Part shown: piece by piece, positions 52,571 to 64,000 of the stretch
Layout: every line of letters begins with the position of its first letter
Numbering within the stretch: position 1 is the first letter of the stretch
Origin: Tomocerus qinae
Taxonomy: Eukaryota; Arthropoda; Collembola; Entomobryomorpha; Tomoceridae
Assembly (NCBI GenBank): GCA_020055645.1
Contig: CM034547.1
Coordinates: 40,465,909 to 40,529,908 of the forward strand
Direction: 5' to 3'
DNA length: 64,000 bases
Program-made: the position numbers and the translations under genes
The notes under the pieces: generated by a model
Told to the model about the DNA's origin: nothing
The model's database searches: none
What the model saw: the letters and a program-made list of their open reading frames with translations, nothing else

Positions 52571-53360
52571 CTAAATAAAAGAAATGCAAATTAATTTATG
52601 ATTGAAAATTCTTTCATTGTCGCTACTACAAATGTCTTTTATAAACGCATTCTTGGGCTATCCTACACCCAACACACACTATCTCTGATATTCTTCATTT
52701 TTGTTAAACATTGCATTGGCGTTTGCATTGCACCAATGGAGCATGCTGCAAACAAACGCACAAATCATAAAATCCAGAAAACTGATCCACAAAAATCAAC
52801 AAATTATCATTTCTTTACTTAATTTTGATGGTAAGTACCACTTAACCACTCTACTGCCAGCCTACGGCTTACAGCCACCACCGCAATTGACAAGATTATA
52901 TTTATACTTTTAAAAACTTTGTAACGGTGACTTTTTGCAATTTTCAATGGAATGCATATGATCCACATTCAGCCAAAAAACTTTTGAACCCAAAAACAGT
53001 TGTTGGTTTTGTTGTGATAGCCCAATATTGAATATGAATTTCCCTTTCATTTTTACAATTCATCCGTAATCTGTAAGCTACCGGCTCGTTTCATACGAGT
53101 AGATTTAAAACTTAAAATTCAAAATTGTTCACCCTTTCAACTTTCTTTAATATAGTCGACTTTATTATTTCATCAGCCATTGTATAAAATTGAGTCATGT
53201 CATGTCACAGTTTTAAAAACGTTTTGTAAAATATTCAAGACCTTTTTGACTTGACTTGACCCTATTTCCAATTTTTCGTATCCGTATTTTTAATGTTAAG
53301 TCATAATGTATTTCGTTATCATTTTCCATGAAAATAATATTTTTATAAATTTGAACTTAC

Positions 53361-53960
53361 CCTCACTCGCAGTTGTCACTTGTCGTTTGTTTTCAGTTTT
53401 ATGATGTATGAAAACAATCCACATTTAACTTTTTTACTAAACTTGTTGGTAAAAATTGAATACATTAACTGACATAATCCCACGAATCACCAAAACACAG
53501 ATGTTGTTGTGTTTTTCATTGTGTTCAAACGATTTTGAAATTGAAAATGGATTGGATTCAAAAGCGACTTCCTCGTGTGTATTTTATCGTGTGATTTAGT
53601 GTTTCATGTTTAGTAGAGCACAGCAAACAAAGGAAAGTTTTGAATCTTGTGGATGAGAATTCTGTTGAAGTGATTGTGGTTGAAGTGTAAAAGTATCAAA
53701 AGATGTAGAAGATGGTGAAATAAATAAGAGTGGAGGGAGTCTTCTGTTTGGCGTGTGTGGTGTGTGTTGGCAGAGCGTGAATCTCACTCGAACGAAGCTC
53801 AAGGAGTAACTGACGGCTAAGCAAAGAAGTCAAAGCATAATAACTTGACGAAAACTAAGCTGACTGACTCAACTTAACTCCAAGTCTACCTTGTTTTGAC
53901 TTGCTATTGGTATTTGGTGTTATGTTGGTTGGCGAGTGTATATGCAAAACGTAAACTGTG
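53361..53960 (-). promoter_or_regulatory. Probable non-coding first exon and promoter region of NPC1
   Basis: A minus-strand GTAAGT donor at 53360-53355 follows sequence reading GCGAGTGAG, and the surrounding 500 nt are less AT-rich and richer in CA/GT words than the flanks. This fits an untranslated first exon spliced to the acceptor at 52571. The transcription start cannot be placed from sequence alone. Confidence 0.4.
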
Positions 53961-56900
53961 TAATGCAAATGTAATGCAATCAACTCAAGCAAGTACCAAG
54001 CAAGAATCTCACCCAATAGCCACTAACTGGCTGTGGCTCGTGGTTATAATGGTTGTGCATGGCTAAAATGGTTTGTGATGGCTAAAAATGAAAATTAATT
54101 AGAAAAAGCAATTTTTTCAAGTGGTTGCTGGAAAACTAGATTTTAAGAGTTCGACAATTTGGTCTAAACCTATTTTGTAGGCATTTTATTTCTATGTAGT
54201 GTTTTAAACTCAAAGGTTTAGGCCAGGTGCAGGTGGCTGGCTAAAATCTAAAAACTATGCTCTTGTGGTTTAGTGGGCTGACGCTGAAACACAAACGCTG
54301 CCCCACCTCCGATCCAAGAAAAGAGTATTTATTTTAAAATACCAAAAATATGTTATTTTTGTCATATTTTGGCTCATTTTCTTCAAAAAGACTAAAATAA
54401 CTCTCCCCGAAACTCGATTCTGTAAACATGCATAAAAATAAAATACTGATTGTTATTTAATGTCAAAACTTACTAGAATTAATAGACTTACTTGATTTTC
54501 AAAATTTTTACGGCCTGCTGCGAGGTTTAAATGTCCTCTAATCTATTTTATTTTATTTAAAATTGGTCGCGCTCAACGGCCTGTAGGGTTAGCTTAATTG
54601 GCATCCATCCCATGACCCCATTATTATTGGAATAAAATCATAAAAACCAAAATCAAGAATAAAAAGGGGTATATTTCAAAAAGTGCAAAGGTAGGCAGGC
54701 TACTTCCATTCTTAGATCAAGGCTCTATCGAGGATGGGCTTTGGGAAAATCCAGAATGCCAAAAGTTTTTGTGTTTGTGGTGATTATGATTTGTGGCCTC
54801 ATTTTCTTTAAAACTGCTTAAATTTTCGATCATTGCTAATAAATTTTCTATAATATATATGGTGCCACATAGCCACCTCCCCGAAATAGTTCTATAGATA
54901 CGATGCTGTCTATTGGAGTAAGGTAAGTAAGTAAGCCTAGGTCCGCATAGTATAGTTTTGGTGATTCATTTCTCAATTTTCATTTCAAATGCTTGCAAGT
55001 ACCTACAGTAGTGGTATACCTATCCATACTAAAAGTATACCAGTACAAGTACTAGTATAGAGAACAAAACGACCAAAAAAGATTGATAGGTAGCTCAATT
55101 TTCCTGCTAAGTAGTCTAGCTTGCTAAATAATACAATGATAACCTACTAAGCGTTGATTTAACCATTGATACATTGACTGAGGCAGGGGATCTCCACTTC
55201 TTCCTCAATCATCTTACTCTTCCTCAACTACTATTACATTGCAAGTATCATCGCCTGATTTCATTACATTTAATACCTATTAGTACATTCACTATTGGCT
55301 ATTAGTAGCATAAATACTTATACTTTAACACTATTGCCTATGGCTGTAGATGGATTGAGGAATTACGAGTTGAGTAAAAGAATACTTTTTTATCGCAATT
55401 CATGAAAGTCATCTGGGCTGCAACGATAATTGCCATTTTTACACCTTCACCTTTTACATTTCTGGAAAATACGGAAGCATTTCTTTATGATCTTTCACCT
55501 TTAAAAATGTACAATCTTAGATTTTTGAAAGCCTCTTTTTGGCGTATCTGTTCTTAAGAATTTTGTCCAGATAGGTTATTGCATATTAATTATCTGGATT
55601 TCAGGACAGGGTTTCGAAATTGAAGATTAGTTTTAATTAGTTACTACCACTCTTTAGCAGTTGGACATAGTTGGGTAATAAGGCATTTACCTTTTTTCTT
55701 ATTGACCTAAAGTAATAGATGACATAAAATATAATCACATATGTACATATATCTATGCCCATCTAGAATACAAATATTTTCATGCAAATGCTAAGTACTC
55801 TAAATAGTCTTAAACATTTTGTAATCTTCAGAATTGGTTGAGTGTGACAATCTGATATTCGCTTTCGCTGTGTGAATGTCTGTCGTATATTATTGATAGT
55901 CACTAGTGTCACTTGAAGTCAAAATGAATATTTTTATCCATTTAGCACATGACTCAACTTTCAGTCACATAATATAGAAAATGTGTCATCGAGGCAGACA
56001 GATAATAATATTGTGGGATTTATTACCTAAAAATAACTATAATATTATGCTACATTGCACGCGTGACTAACCTTATGATAATGAAATGACTGACTGCCAA
56101 TAATGGTAGTATAGTGGCATCAGGCACGTGACCATGCAAGCATTCGCTTGTTGATATTTATGTTAATGCTGTGTTCATTATATACAATGCACTGTTGTAC
56201 TTCAAGAAGGAAACTTAACTTTTAATTCTAAAGCAAAGAATATTCCAATGACTTGTCACCTCAAAATGTAAAATCCTGCTGAATACTATCATAATGTTTT
56301 TACACAAGAGAAAGAAAACATTATATTTCAGTTAATGTTAAAAAATTAGCTTCTAACGATGTCCCATATTTATTGTATAACTAAACCGGAAGCAAATTAC
56401 TTACCACCTAGGTAGGAATTATTATTTACTTAAGTCGACATTGCAATTATTATCGAAGACATAAATAAATATGTATAATAATCAGACAGTTTCAGATCTA
56501 TTGAGTATATATTTTTGCATTATATTTCTCAACTTCACACTAGCACAAAAAATATTTAGCAATTGCAAGTAAAGGTCACTTTGTTAGTTTACATGTGGGA
56601 ATTCTCATAGACTTCCTCTATTCCACAGCAAGAAGGAAAACCTTATTGTTATATTATTATCTTCTTAGTAGCAGAAGCATGTTTCGAATGCATGCAAGTC
56701 ATATTATACTCACTCACACATAGTTACACCAACCTCTTCAACCTCTTCACAGTAATTGGCAATTCTACCTCAATGCATAAAATATTTGGTACTGTAATAA
56801 TAATTTAACAGTAATGTAATGGTGGTGGTCACTTGCCAGAACTCATTTTTTACCAATATTTAACACGCGACTAAGGATAACGAATTACTCTTGGCTTTCT

Positions 56901-57261
56901 GTCATTTAATATTCACCACTCACATATGGCACACATAATGCTCTATATTTAGCTATTTGTTTCGACTGGGATATATACTAGACCCATATATTGGCTACTG
57001 GGGGAGTAATTGATGGGTATATCTCAGTCTGGCAGTGAAAAATAGTTTCATAATAGATTCCCAATTCCACAATGGCTCCCCAATCCCTATTGTTTAAATA
57101 TTTCAATAAATAGTTCAATTTCATCGAGATTCCAATTATTCGAAAGAGGAGGGAATTTAGAATCATCTGTAGCATTATCATACATAACAATTGTGTATGA
57201 TTGAGTCAAAGTTCATCAGATATAAGATAGGACTCTACTTAATAATAAAATCTTGTATGTA

Positions 57262-57338
57262 CAGGGTGGTCCGAAATGGAATAGGAATTTTGCACCTTCT
57301 GACTAGTCAAAAGTCCAAATTATTTTCCGACCACCCTG
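57262..57338. mobile_element. Short Tc1/mariner-type MITE
   Basis: The termini CAGGGTGGTCCGAAA and TTTTCCGACCACCCTG are inverted repeats, and TA dinucleotides flank both sides (57260-57261 and 57339-57340), the hallmark target duplication of the Tc1/mariner superfamily. The element is only 77 bp with no coding capacity, so it would need a transposase supplied elsewhere. Confidence 0.85.
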
Positions 57339-59224
57339 TATAAAGCAGTGTACATAGCCAAATGAACCGGCTTCGTTTAGCAAAGGACAAGATTCTTAAG
57401 CTAAAATATTCTGCTATAACGGTTTTTAATGTAAACAAGAGATGGACAAATTAAGTTTTAGTACAGGTGTGTAAAAGTTTTACATTAAGGGTCTCGCCCG
57501 GGTCTTTATAATAGCTTCCATTTCACTATTGTTGTTTTTTCTCGGAAGGTAGTAGAGGGTATTCTGATTGGGGAGGTGTTAAAACAGATGTTAGGTTGAT
57601 CCCTATAATTTGCATAGAGTGATCTCTAAATTCCAAAATACCTTTCAAGATAAAAATAGGGCATTTTTATTCATAAGCACTTCCACCCACAAGCTAATAA
57701 GATACTATGACTAATCTTCATGCTTCATCATAATTATTATTTACTCTTTAAAACACACGCTACTTAGGCAAATACTCCTACCTGACACACACCTTTCGAC
57801 ACAGAAAGGTAGTACAAGTAATGTAAGCTCATAGCATTTAGCTAATACCAAACAACAAAGTCTTTTACGATTGCATTGTTGATTTTTTGCATGTAGATCT
57901 GCAACTACTTACAAGAATGAATAGTAAAACCACTACTGACTCCTTTCAAGCCTTCGTGCTGAACATAGTATTAGTATTTCCTACAAAATGAATAATAATT
58001 AGTTAGTAGAAGCCAGAAGTTTATATTTATTTCGTGTAAAGATTAGATTTCCTTCTCATCCTTCTTTTACACTTTTCATATACACGTAAAACATGGGAAG
58101 TGAGGAGCCGTTTTTATTATTATTATCTAACTAATGCTTGTTTACTTGTTTTATTTTTATTGCGCATATCAAATCCCAACTGTACATAGAAATTAGTAGA
58201 CAGGAAGTAGCTAAATTATTCTGAAATATTTTGTTGTATTTTATTTATTTATGGAAGGACTTTAGTTAAATTAGACTCACTTTTGCACTTACTTTTGGGT
58301 AATAGAGATGTTCACCCTCGATTGAACAGTCCACTAACTATGTCCACGTCCACCCTTGGTGTTTCCATATATTGACAATTAGGCAGCTGATTACTTCCTG
58401 CTTCGCCTCCATTTTTTGATTGCTATTTATTTCTATTTTCTATTTCTACTGAAGGAGGTCATAGGCGAGGAGTTATTAGATTATCACATTCTGTATTTCA
58501 TAACTTCAATACCACTAGGAAGAAATCAACTTACACATTTTACTCCTCTTGTCATTTTATTTAGACACTGGATACGTTTATAAATATTGACCTTCATAAG
58601 GGGATGGCAAAAATAGTTTAATTTATTCCTCCCAATTAGAATTCTTTGTGGACATTTACATACCACCTTTTCATGAAGGAAAAATGTATATAAAGTAATT
58701 GTAGGTAATACATGCGTAAATACAGTACAAATGGAACATGGTACTGGAAATTAAATGGGAGATTAAAATCAACCATTCCTTTAATTCATTTTTTCCCACC
58801 TACCTACTATACGTTCTTTTTCTCTGAGACTAATTTTATTGATAACAACAGTTCCAACTTCTTTTAATTTTTTGAAACTTGCTGCTATGCTGCTCCTTTG
58901 ATATGGATCTGACATGATGTGACCAATCCACTGTGTGATAAATACATTGACAGCTTTGGTCTTTTAAAATCAGTGTACTTTCCCACTCCTCGCTCGAACT
59001 TAACATGTAACCTCCTACTTAAAATTTTCCAACTGACTTTACTCGAAGATAACTCAACATAACCCAAACATGTTTACATCATTGGATTCGTCGTAAACGA
59101 TTTTACAATATATGTAATTTATAGATACCGACGAAGCCCGTAGCTTTAATAGTAATTATTACAAATTCGTATATTTAACATTAGTGAGGTAGGAAATTTC
59201 AAACAAAAGTCAAACCCGCTCCAT

Positions 59225-59251
59225 CTGGCACGAAATGCACGACCGTGCCAG
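59225..59251. repeat. Perfect 8-bp-stem hairpin
   Basis: CTGGCACG and CGTGCCAG pair perfectly around an 11-nt loop. It is GC-rich in AT-rich DNA. It could be a protein-binding site or a chance hairpin. Confidence 0.45.
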
Positions 59252-61089
59252 GCAGCTAATTATCACAGTGCAGTGTGCAATCCCTGAATATTAAACCAAA
59301 GTTTTAAATTGCATAGTGTGAGTAATTAAAAATTATATTTGTAGTTCGATCTCCAGGCCCAATAGAATTTTGAAGGTCGTATTTCAAATTGTGTTACCTA
59401 CACCAGGAAAATCAAGCTGAATGAGATTCAAGGAAAATCGGTTTCTGTCTTTTGTTCTCCGCATTGAAAAGCTATCAGTCTATGCATGCTGGAGGGAATA
59501 CATACTACTCGAAGCTCTTGCTTTTTATAAACTTGTAATTCGCATGTTTATTTCTATAGTTGAATCGTATTACATTGATTGTATATTGAATAACGTGTAT
59601 AAATATTCCGTCGACCTTGATGTTAATGTGGATAGACAAAATAAATAGACGTCAAAGAACACTTTAACAATAATTATGAATACAATGTTTGTATCTAAAG
59701 TATATGGTCATTCTATTGTACACGTATAGACATAGAGAATAGGTATATTAGTAGACGACATGTGTATGCAGATACTTGATTTTATATGCTAATTGCCACA
59801 CAACTGCCTAACCTACAGTAATTAAAATAGGTTAAGTACACATAAGAAAGGTAAACAAGCAAATAAAGGGTGAGAGTAAGAATGTTATATTAACCACATA
59901 TTTTATTATAAAATAAGGCCTTGGCAGATAGATTTCCACCTTTACGCTTTCTTAACTTACCACTCCACGCATATTAATAAATGCGAGTAATATTATCATA
60001 CTGTACCTACCTATGTTATACATAAAATACAATTTGGACAGTTGTTCCGCCAATTCTTCTTACCCCGTAGATATTATTGCAGAAAATTGGAAATCTGCAT
60101 ATTGTTTAAGAATGTAAATTCTTGAACAACCAAAAATGCTGCTACTGAATCCAATCCCTATTTTACAGGACGAAAAGGGAAAAAAGTGTAGGATCATTTT
60201 TAGCATATGTTCCAGAAGTTGTAGTTTTACACACAAAGAATTGCAGTCCTAAAAGTTAGTAGCGATGAAAAGCACAATGTTCAAGGACATTTAAGGGTCT
60301 TTGAACAAAATTTAGGCTCGCTCGCACTACGAAAGGTTATGCAGACCTCTAAATTACAATTTTCATTTCTTGAACTATAAAAAGAATGTTTCTCATGCTC
60401 CGTCTGGTTCCAAGATGTTTTCTTGCGAATATTAGTCATTATGGCCACTCCATTTCGGTAGACTCCATTTAGGGGCTACGTCGGACCTGGAATTTCTAAA
60501 TATCTATATAATAATAGCAATTCATTTCCCCTTTAACATCAATCTACGACTTTCAAATTTTTACTGGATGGGCGCATTATAGTCAGAACCCCAAACCTCG
60601 AGTTTCAAAACGATATCTTTCATAGAAATCATTTTATGATTTTTTGAATTTCGAATTTTAATATTGAAGGAGTGGGAGAAAATGCTCCGATCTGTCACGC
60701 TTTGTCCAGATACTCCTCCTACAGTTTTCATCCGATCTTTACCAAACTTCTTCCTGACCTACTCGACTTAATAAAGAAGACGGTAGCCACTCCAGTTTTT
60801 TATTTTTTAGTAGAAAATATTTTGCCAGTGAATTTCAAAAATTTGACAAAGTCCTACTCTTTAAGCAGGCAGGCCTCCGCCATGTAAAGGGATTAGTGTC
60901 CCTTTCACAACACCGCAGCGCAGCGGAGCCAAACTATTAATAGAAAGGCAAGGTTTACTTAGTATGATTTGGTTGTGGATTGAATAGGTTGACTTGACTT
61001 GACATAGGATTGGTTAACTAATGTAACGGGGTAGGTAGAAAATAGAGAGAAATAACGAGGACGATTACAGTAGTGGTAGCTAATTAAAA

Positions 61090-62035
61090 TAAGAGAGCTA
61101 CTTAAAATGAAGAGGTGAAAATGACGTGAATATTTAAGATGGCGGGAATATTTAAAATAATGAGATTATTTAAATGACAGGAATGTTTAAAATGACGAGA
61201 GTTTTTAAAATGACGAGATTTTTCAAAATGACGAAATTTTTCAAAATGACAAGATTTTTCAAAATGACGAGATTTCTTAAAATGAGATTTTTTAAAATGA
61301 CGATATTTTTTAAAACGACGTTTATAGATTTAAAACAGCGGGGTTATTCAAAATGAAGGGGTGATTCTAAACGACAAAATTATTTAAAACGACGGGGTTA
61401 TTTAAAATGTGGGGTTATTTACAATGACGGGGTTATTTAAAATGTGGGGTTATTTACAATGACGTCTATTTAAAATGACGGGGTCATTTACAATGACGTC
61501 TATTTAGAATGACGGGGTCATTTACAATGACGTCTATTTAGAATGACGGGGTCATTTACAATGACGTCTGTTTAAAATGACATCTATTTAAAATGACGGG
61601 GTCATTTACAATGACGTCTATTTAAAATGACGTCTATTTAAAATGACGTCTATTTAAAATGACGGGGTCATTTATAGTGACGTCTATTTAAAATGACGGG
61701 GTCATTTACAATGACGTCTATTTAAAATGACGTCTATTTAAAATGACGTCTATTTAAAATGACGGGGTCATTTATAGTGACGTCTATTTAAAATGACGGG
61801 GTCATTTATAATGACGTCTATTTAAAATGCGGGGGTCATTTACAATGACGTCTATTTAAAATGACGGGGTCATCTACCAGGGACGCAACCAGAAAAAAAT
61901 TTGGGACAAATTATCGTTGAAAATATTATGAAAAATTTTTGGTTTTAAGACAAAAATTTCTTTCTTTTCTTCGATTTCGGGGGGCTGGGGCACTGTCATT
62001 TACAATGACGTCTATTTAAATTACGGGGTCGTTCA
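61090..62035. repeat. Minisatellite of 16- and 18-bp monomers with higher-order structure
   Basis: From about 61090 the unit TTTAAAATGACG recurs. Early copies are degenerate (FKMTRF-like repeats when translated); later copies are regular. Three monomer types can be told apart: A TTTAAAATGACGGGGTCA (18 bp), B TTTACAATGACGTCTA (16 bp) and C TTTAAAATGACGTCTA (16 bp). A 100-bp block starting at 61621 is repeated at 61721, showing a higher-order unit. Type A contains the palindrome ATGACGGGGTCAT, and B/C contain TGACGTC. The array is interrupted at 61878-61995 by a foreign insertion and resumes to about 62035. Confidence 0.9.
61878..61995. mobile_element. 118-bp hAT-type MITE inserted in the minisatellite
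   Basis: The insertion starts CAGGGACGCAACCAG and ends GGCTGGGGCACTG. The flanks TCATCTAC (61870-61877) and TCATTTAC (61996-62003) match at seven of eight positions, an 8-bp target-site duplication as made by hAT transposases. Because the repeat array supplies the undisturbed sequence on both sides, the boundaries are unusually clear. It is non-coding. Confidence 0.8.
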
Positions 62036-62039
62036 CTAT

Positions 62040-64000
62040 TATTATGTTGATTCGATAACCATTGTATTTTGTTCCCCGTCGGTTGGATGTTGTAGCAATG
62101 CAGCAAGCTATTTTTTAAACATTTTAATCTGTTAATTTTCATACTTTTTTTAATGCATAATGCTAACTCATGACCTATCGTCCCCATTGAGGGGTTACCC
62201 ATTTCCCGTTCGGAGAACGGGCCTATTACTAGTAATAATTAAACATTAAACAACATTGCAGATAATTCCGATCTAGTGTTTACTTTAAAACTTTATTTTT
62301 ATAACCGTTAAAAATTTCAAAGATGGAAATAATTCTATGGCTTGAAATATTAGGGTACTATTAGTAATATAATAATATGACAATTCTAAATAGAGGTCAA
62401 TAAACAGTTTCACTTCAATACGTTTATAATTTATGTATTGTAATTCAAACAGCCACCTACACTGTACTTCCGATATAATTTCTGTAGACATTTCTAAAAC
62501 TAAAAAGAGTATTTATCTCTCCGAATATTTTTCCCATAATTTATTGTGTTGTGAGATTTGTGTTAATTCTTTCATACACTCAGCAATCAGCATTCACTCG
62601 CTTCACCACCATAATGACTGGTCAGTGGTCATCATAATATAATACGAGCATAATAGATAGTAGATAGTACGATGTCGGCTCAAGTGCGACTTTTTATCAT
62701 TGCTTTTTTGAAGGTTAGCATATATTGTTATTCTGTATACACTTGACGATTTCCTTTCAGTCCATACATAATCCGGCTAAGCAGCTGATTCTTTTTACTC
62801 CTAGCTCTACCCATTCATGCACTCATTTAAATATTTTAACTAAGGTAAGACACTACTTTTAAGTTAAATTTAATATTAAATACGAACATATTGTTCATTT
62901 TAATAAGCAATAATTTATTATGGTCCTTTAAATTCTGTTCTGCACGTGTAAGATTCAGCAATCTTCAAGTGTACCATTGTCAATTGATTACATTTAGCTA
63001 TACTTAATGTTATAAATGTTAAAATACATATCACAATACAATGAATCAAAAATAGTTTATACAGTATAATAATAATAATATTAATAGAATAATATTAATA
63101 GAAATAATTTTTGACTTTTCTAATTTTTTTTTTCATTAATAAACCTTTTGTGAAAAGAGTTTTTAGCTTTTCATGAACTATAACATGAGACTAAAGGTAA
63201 AAATACAATTTGTTCTCTGAGCCGCTAGCCGCGGGATGCTAATTAAGAAAGTGTCCTTTTTGACATACATAACTGTATTGTATGCATGCATTCATTTGCA
63301 AGCTATATTTTTGCCTGGCAATCATAGACATAAAAACGTTTAAAATAAAAAGAAATAAATAATTTCATAATGTTTTAGTAGAAAAGTTTATGCCGACTTA
63401 TGAGTTTGTTACAATGAGAATTATTATTGCCAAAAATAATTTGTGGCCAATGAGACGACAATGTATACAAGGATTACAAAAGCTTGTATATTTTCGATTT
63501 ATATGTCTATCAACCGGTAATCAACCAATAATTCTGTTGGAATGGGTTACATGTAAGTATGCATGCTCATGAAGCAGATAAGATTTCCACCTTTTACACT
63601 TTTATTTGTGATAATAACCATTCCTGCTGATTACGTATATAGTCAATTTATTAAATACATTTTCAAGCATCATTTGTTCTGCTATAATATAATTAATTTC
63701 TTTTCTAATATGCCATTTCTACCGAGGAACTAAAAATGTTGTCACAAAAACTCAAAAACTATTTTATTAACATACAGCTAAAGGTTAAATGGTAGTAAAC
63801 GAAGAATTATTGCATTTTATTTTCATTCAACTATGCATAAACCTCTTTCAGTATTAAAAATTGGTTTTGTTTCTATTTTTATAAAGCCAAAAAATAATAA
63901 CAAGGAGGTAGCACAAATGTATTTATGCTTACTGTTAACGATAAGAAATGTATGTACCTACTCAATAAACAGCGATAACCTTGTGATATCAATTAATGCA
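62040..64000. other. Intergenic DNA, no gene recognised
   Basis: AT-rich, with a simple ATA/TAA-rich tract at about 63066-63110 (AATAATATTAATAGAA repeated). Short open frames only, none with family resemblance. Confidence 0.5.

Larger units (their letters stand above)
53961..61080. other. Intergenic DNA, no exon recognised
   Basis: AT-rich sequence without convincing coding exons. It contains TGGCTAAAATGG words near 54030-54110 that recall the repeat at 19.7-20.2 kb, one small Tc1/mariner-like MITE (57262-57338) and a short perfect hairpin (59225-59251). The stretch at 60440-60910 is more GC-balanced and carries a short open frame, and may be a degraded repeat. Confidence 0.45.

Noticed and set aside
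53596..53802. Minus-strand Pro/Ser/Thr-rich 68-residue frame
   Set aside because: Lies in the probable non-coding first exon/promoter of NPC1; low-complexity and without a splice partner in frame.
60672..60887. 71-residue frame in a GC-balanced patch
   Set aside because: Could be a decayed repeat fragment, but no transposon protein motif is visible.
61174..61356. Frame encoding a repeated FKMTRF motif
   Set aside because: It is the translation of degenerate minisatellite monomers and has no gene structure.

Overview
This 64 kb window is nuclear DNA from an animal, most likely an arthropod. All genes are split by GT-AG introns, many of them 50-120 nt. The sequence is AT-rich. The products are animal families: NPC1, APMAP, histone H3, a trypsin-fold protein and an ankyrin/GH20 protein. 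I see no operons, ribosome binding sites, rRNA, tRNA or CRISPR. A springtail or other non-holometabolous arthropod would fit, but the lineage is a guess. All exon structures are reconstructed by eye from reading frame, splice-site phase and family resemblance; no transcript data were available.

Layout. 1-1750: no gene seen. 1851-4007 (+): a five-exon secreted serine-protease homologue whose catalytic His and Ser are replaced (Tyr, Arg), with a Gly/Trp-rich tail. 4.3-10.0 kb: a dense cluster of fold-back (inverted-repeat) elements, including a 2.4 kb element with long terminal inverted repeats and a two-family L-M-L'-M' arrangement. 10507-12389 (+): an unrecognised 607-aa protein with a basic N-terminus and a PP1-docking-like motif. 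13316-18541 (-): a 17-exon gene joining ankyrin repeats to a GH20 hexosaminidase-like domain that lacks the catalytic Asp-Glu pair. 18.7-22.5 kb: repeats and one orphan exon. 22519-25314 (+): APMAP-like six-bladed propeller esterase, nine coding exons. 26665-27390 (+): a three-exon, H3.3-derived histone H3 variant with an enlarged tail. 28838-52486 (-): NPC1, eleven well-supported exons between 28.8 and 33.6 kb, plus a signal-peptide exon I place at 52.4 kb, which makes 33.6-52.4 kb one long first coding intron. 53.4-64 kb: no coding exon seen, but a small Tc1/mariner-like MITE, a complex minisatellite with a higher-order repeat, and a short hAT-like insertion inside that minisatellite.

The genes do not form one pathway. 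NPC1 (lysosomal sterol export) and APMAP (membrane-anchored lipid-related esterase fold) both touch lipid handling, but they are oriented differently and separated by the histone gene, so I do not infer co-regulation. The most novel-looking items are the ankyrin-GH20 pseudo-glycosidase, the H3.3-derived histone with reshuffled modification sites, the pseudo-protease, and the orphan 607-aa protein.
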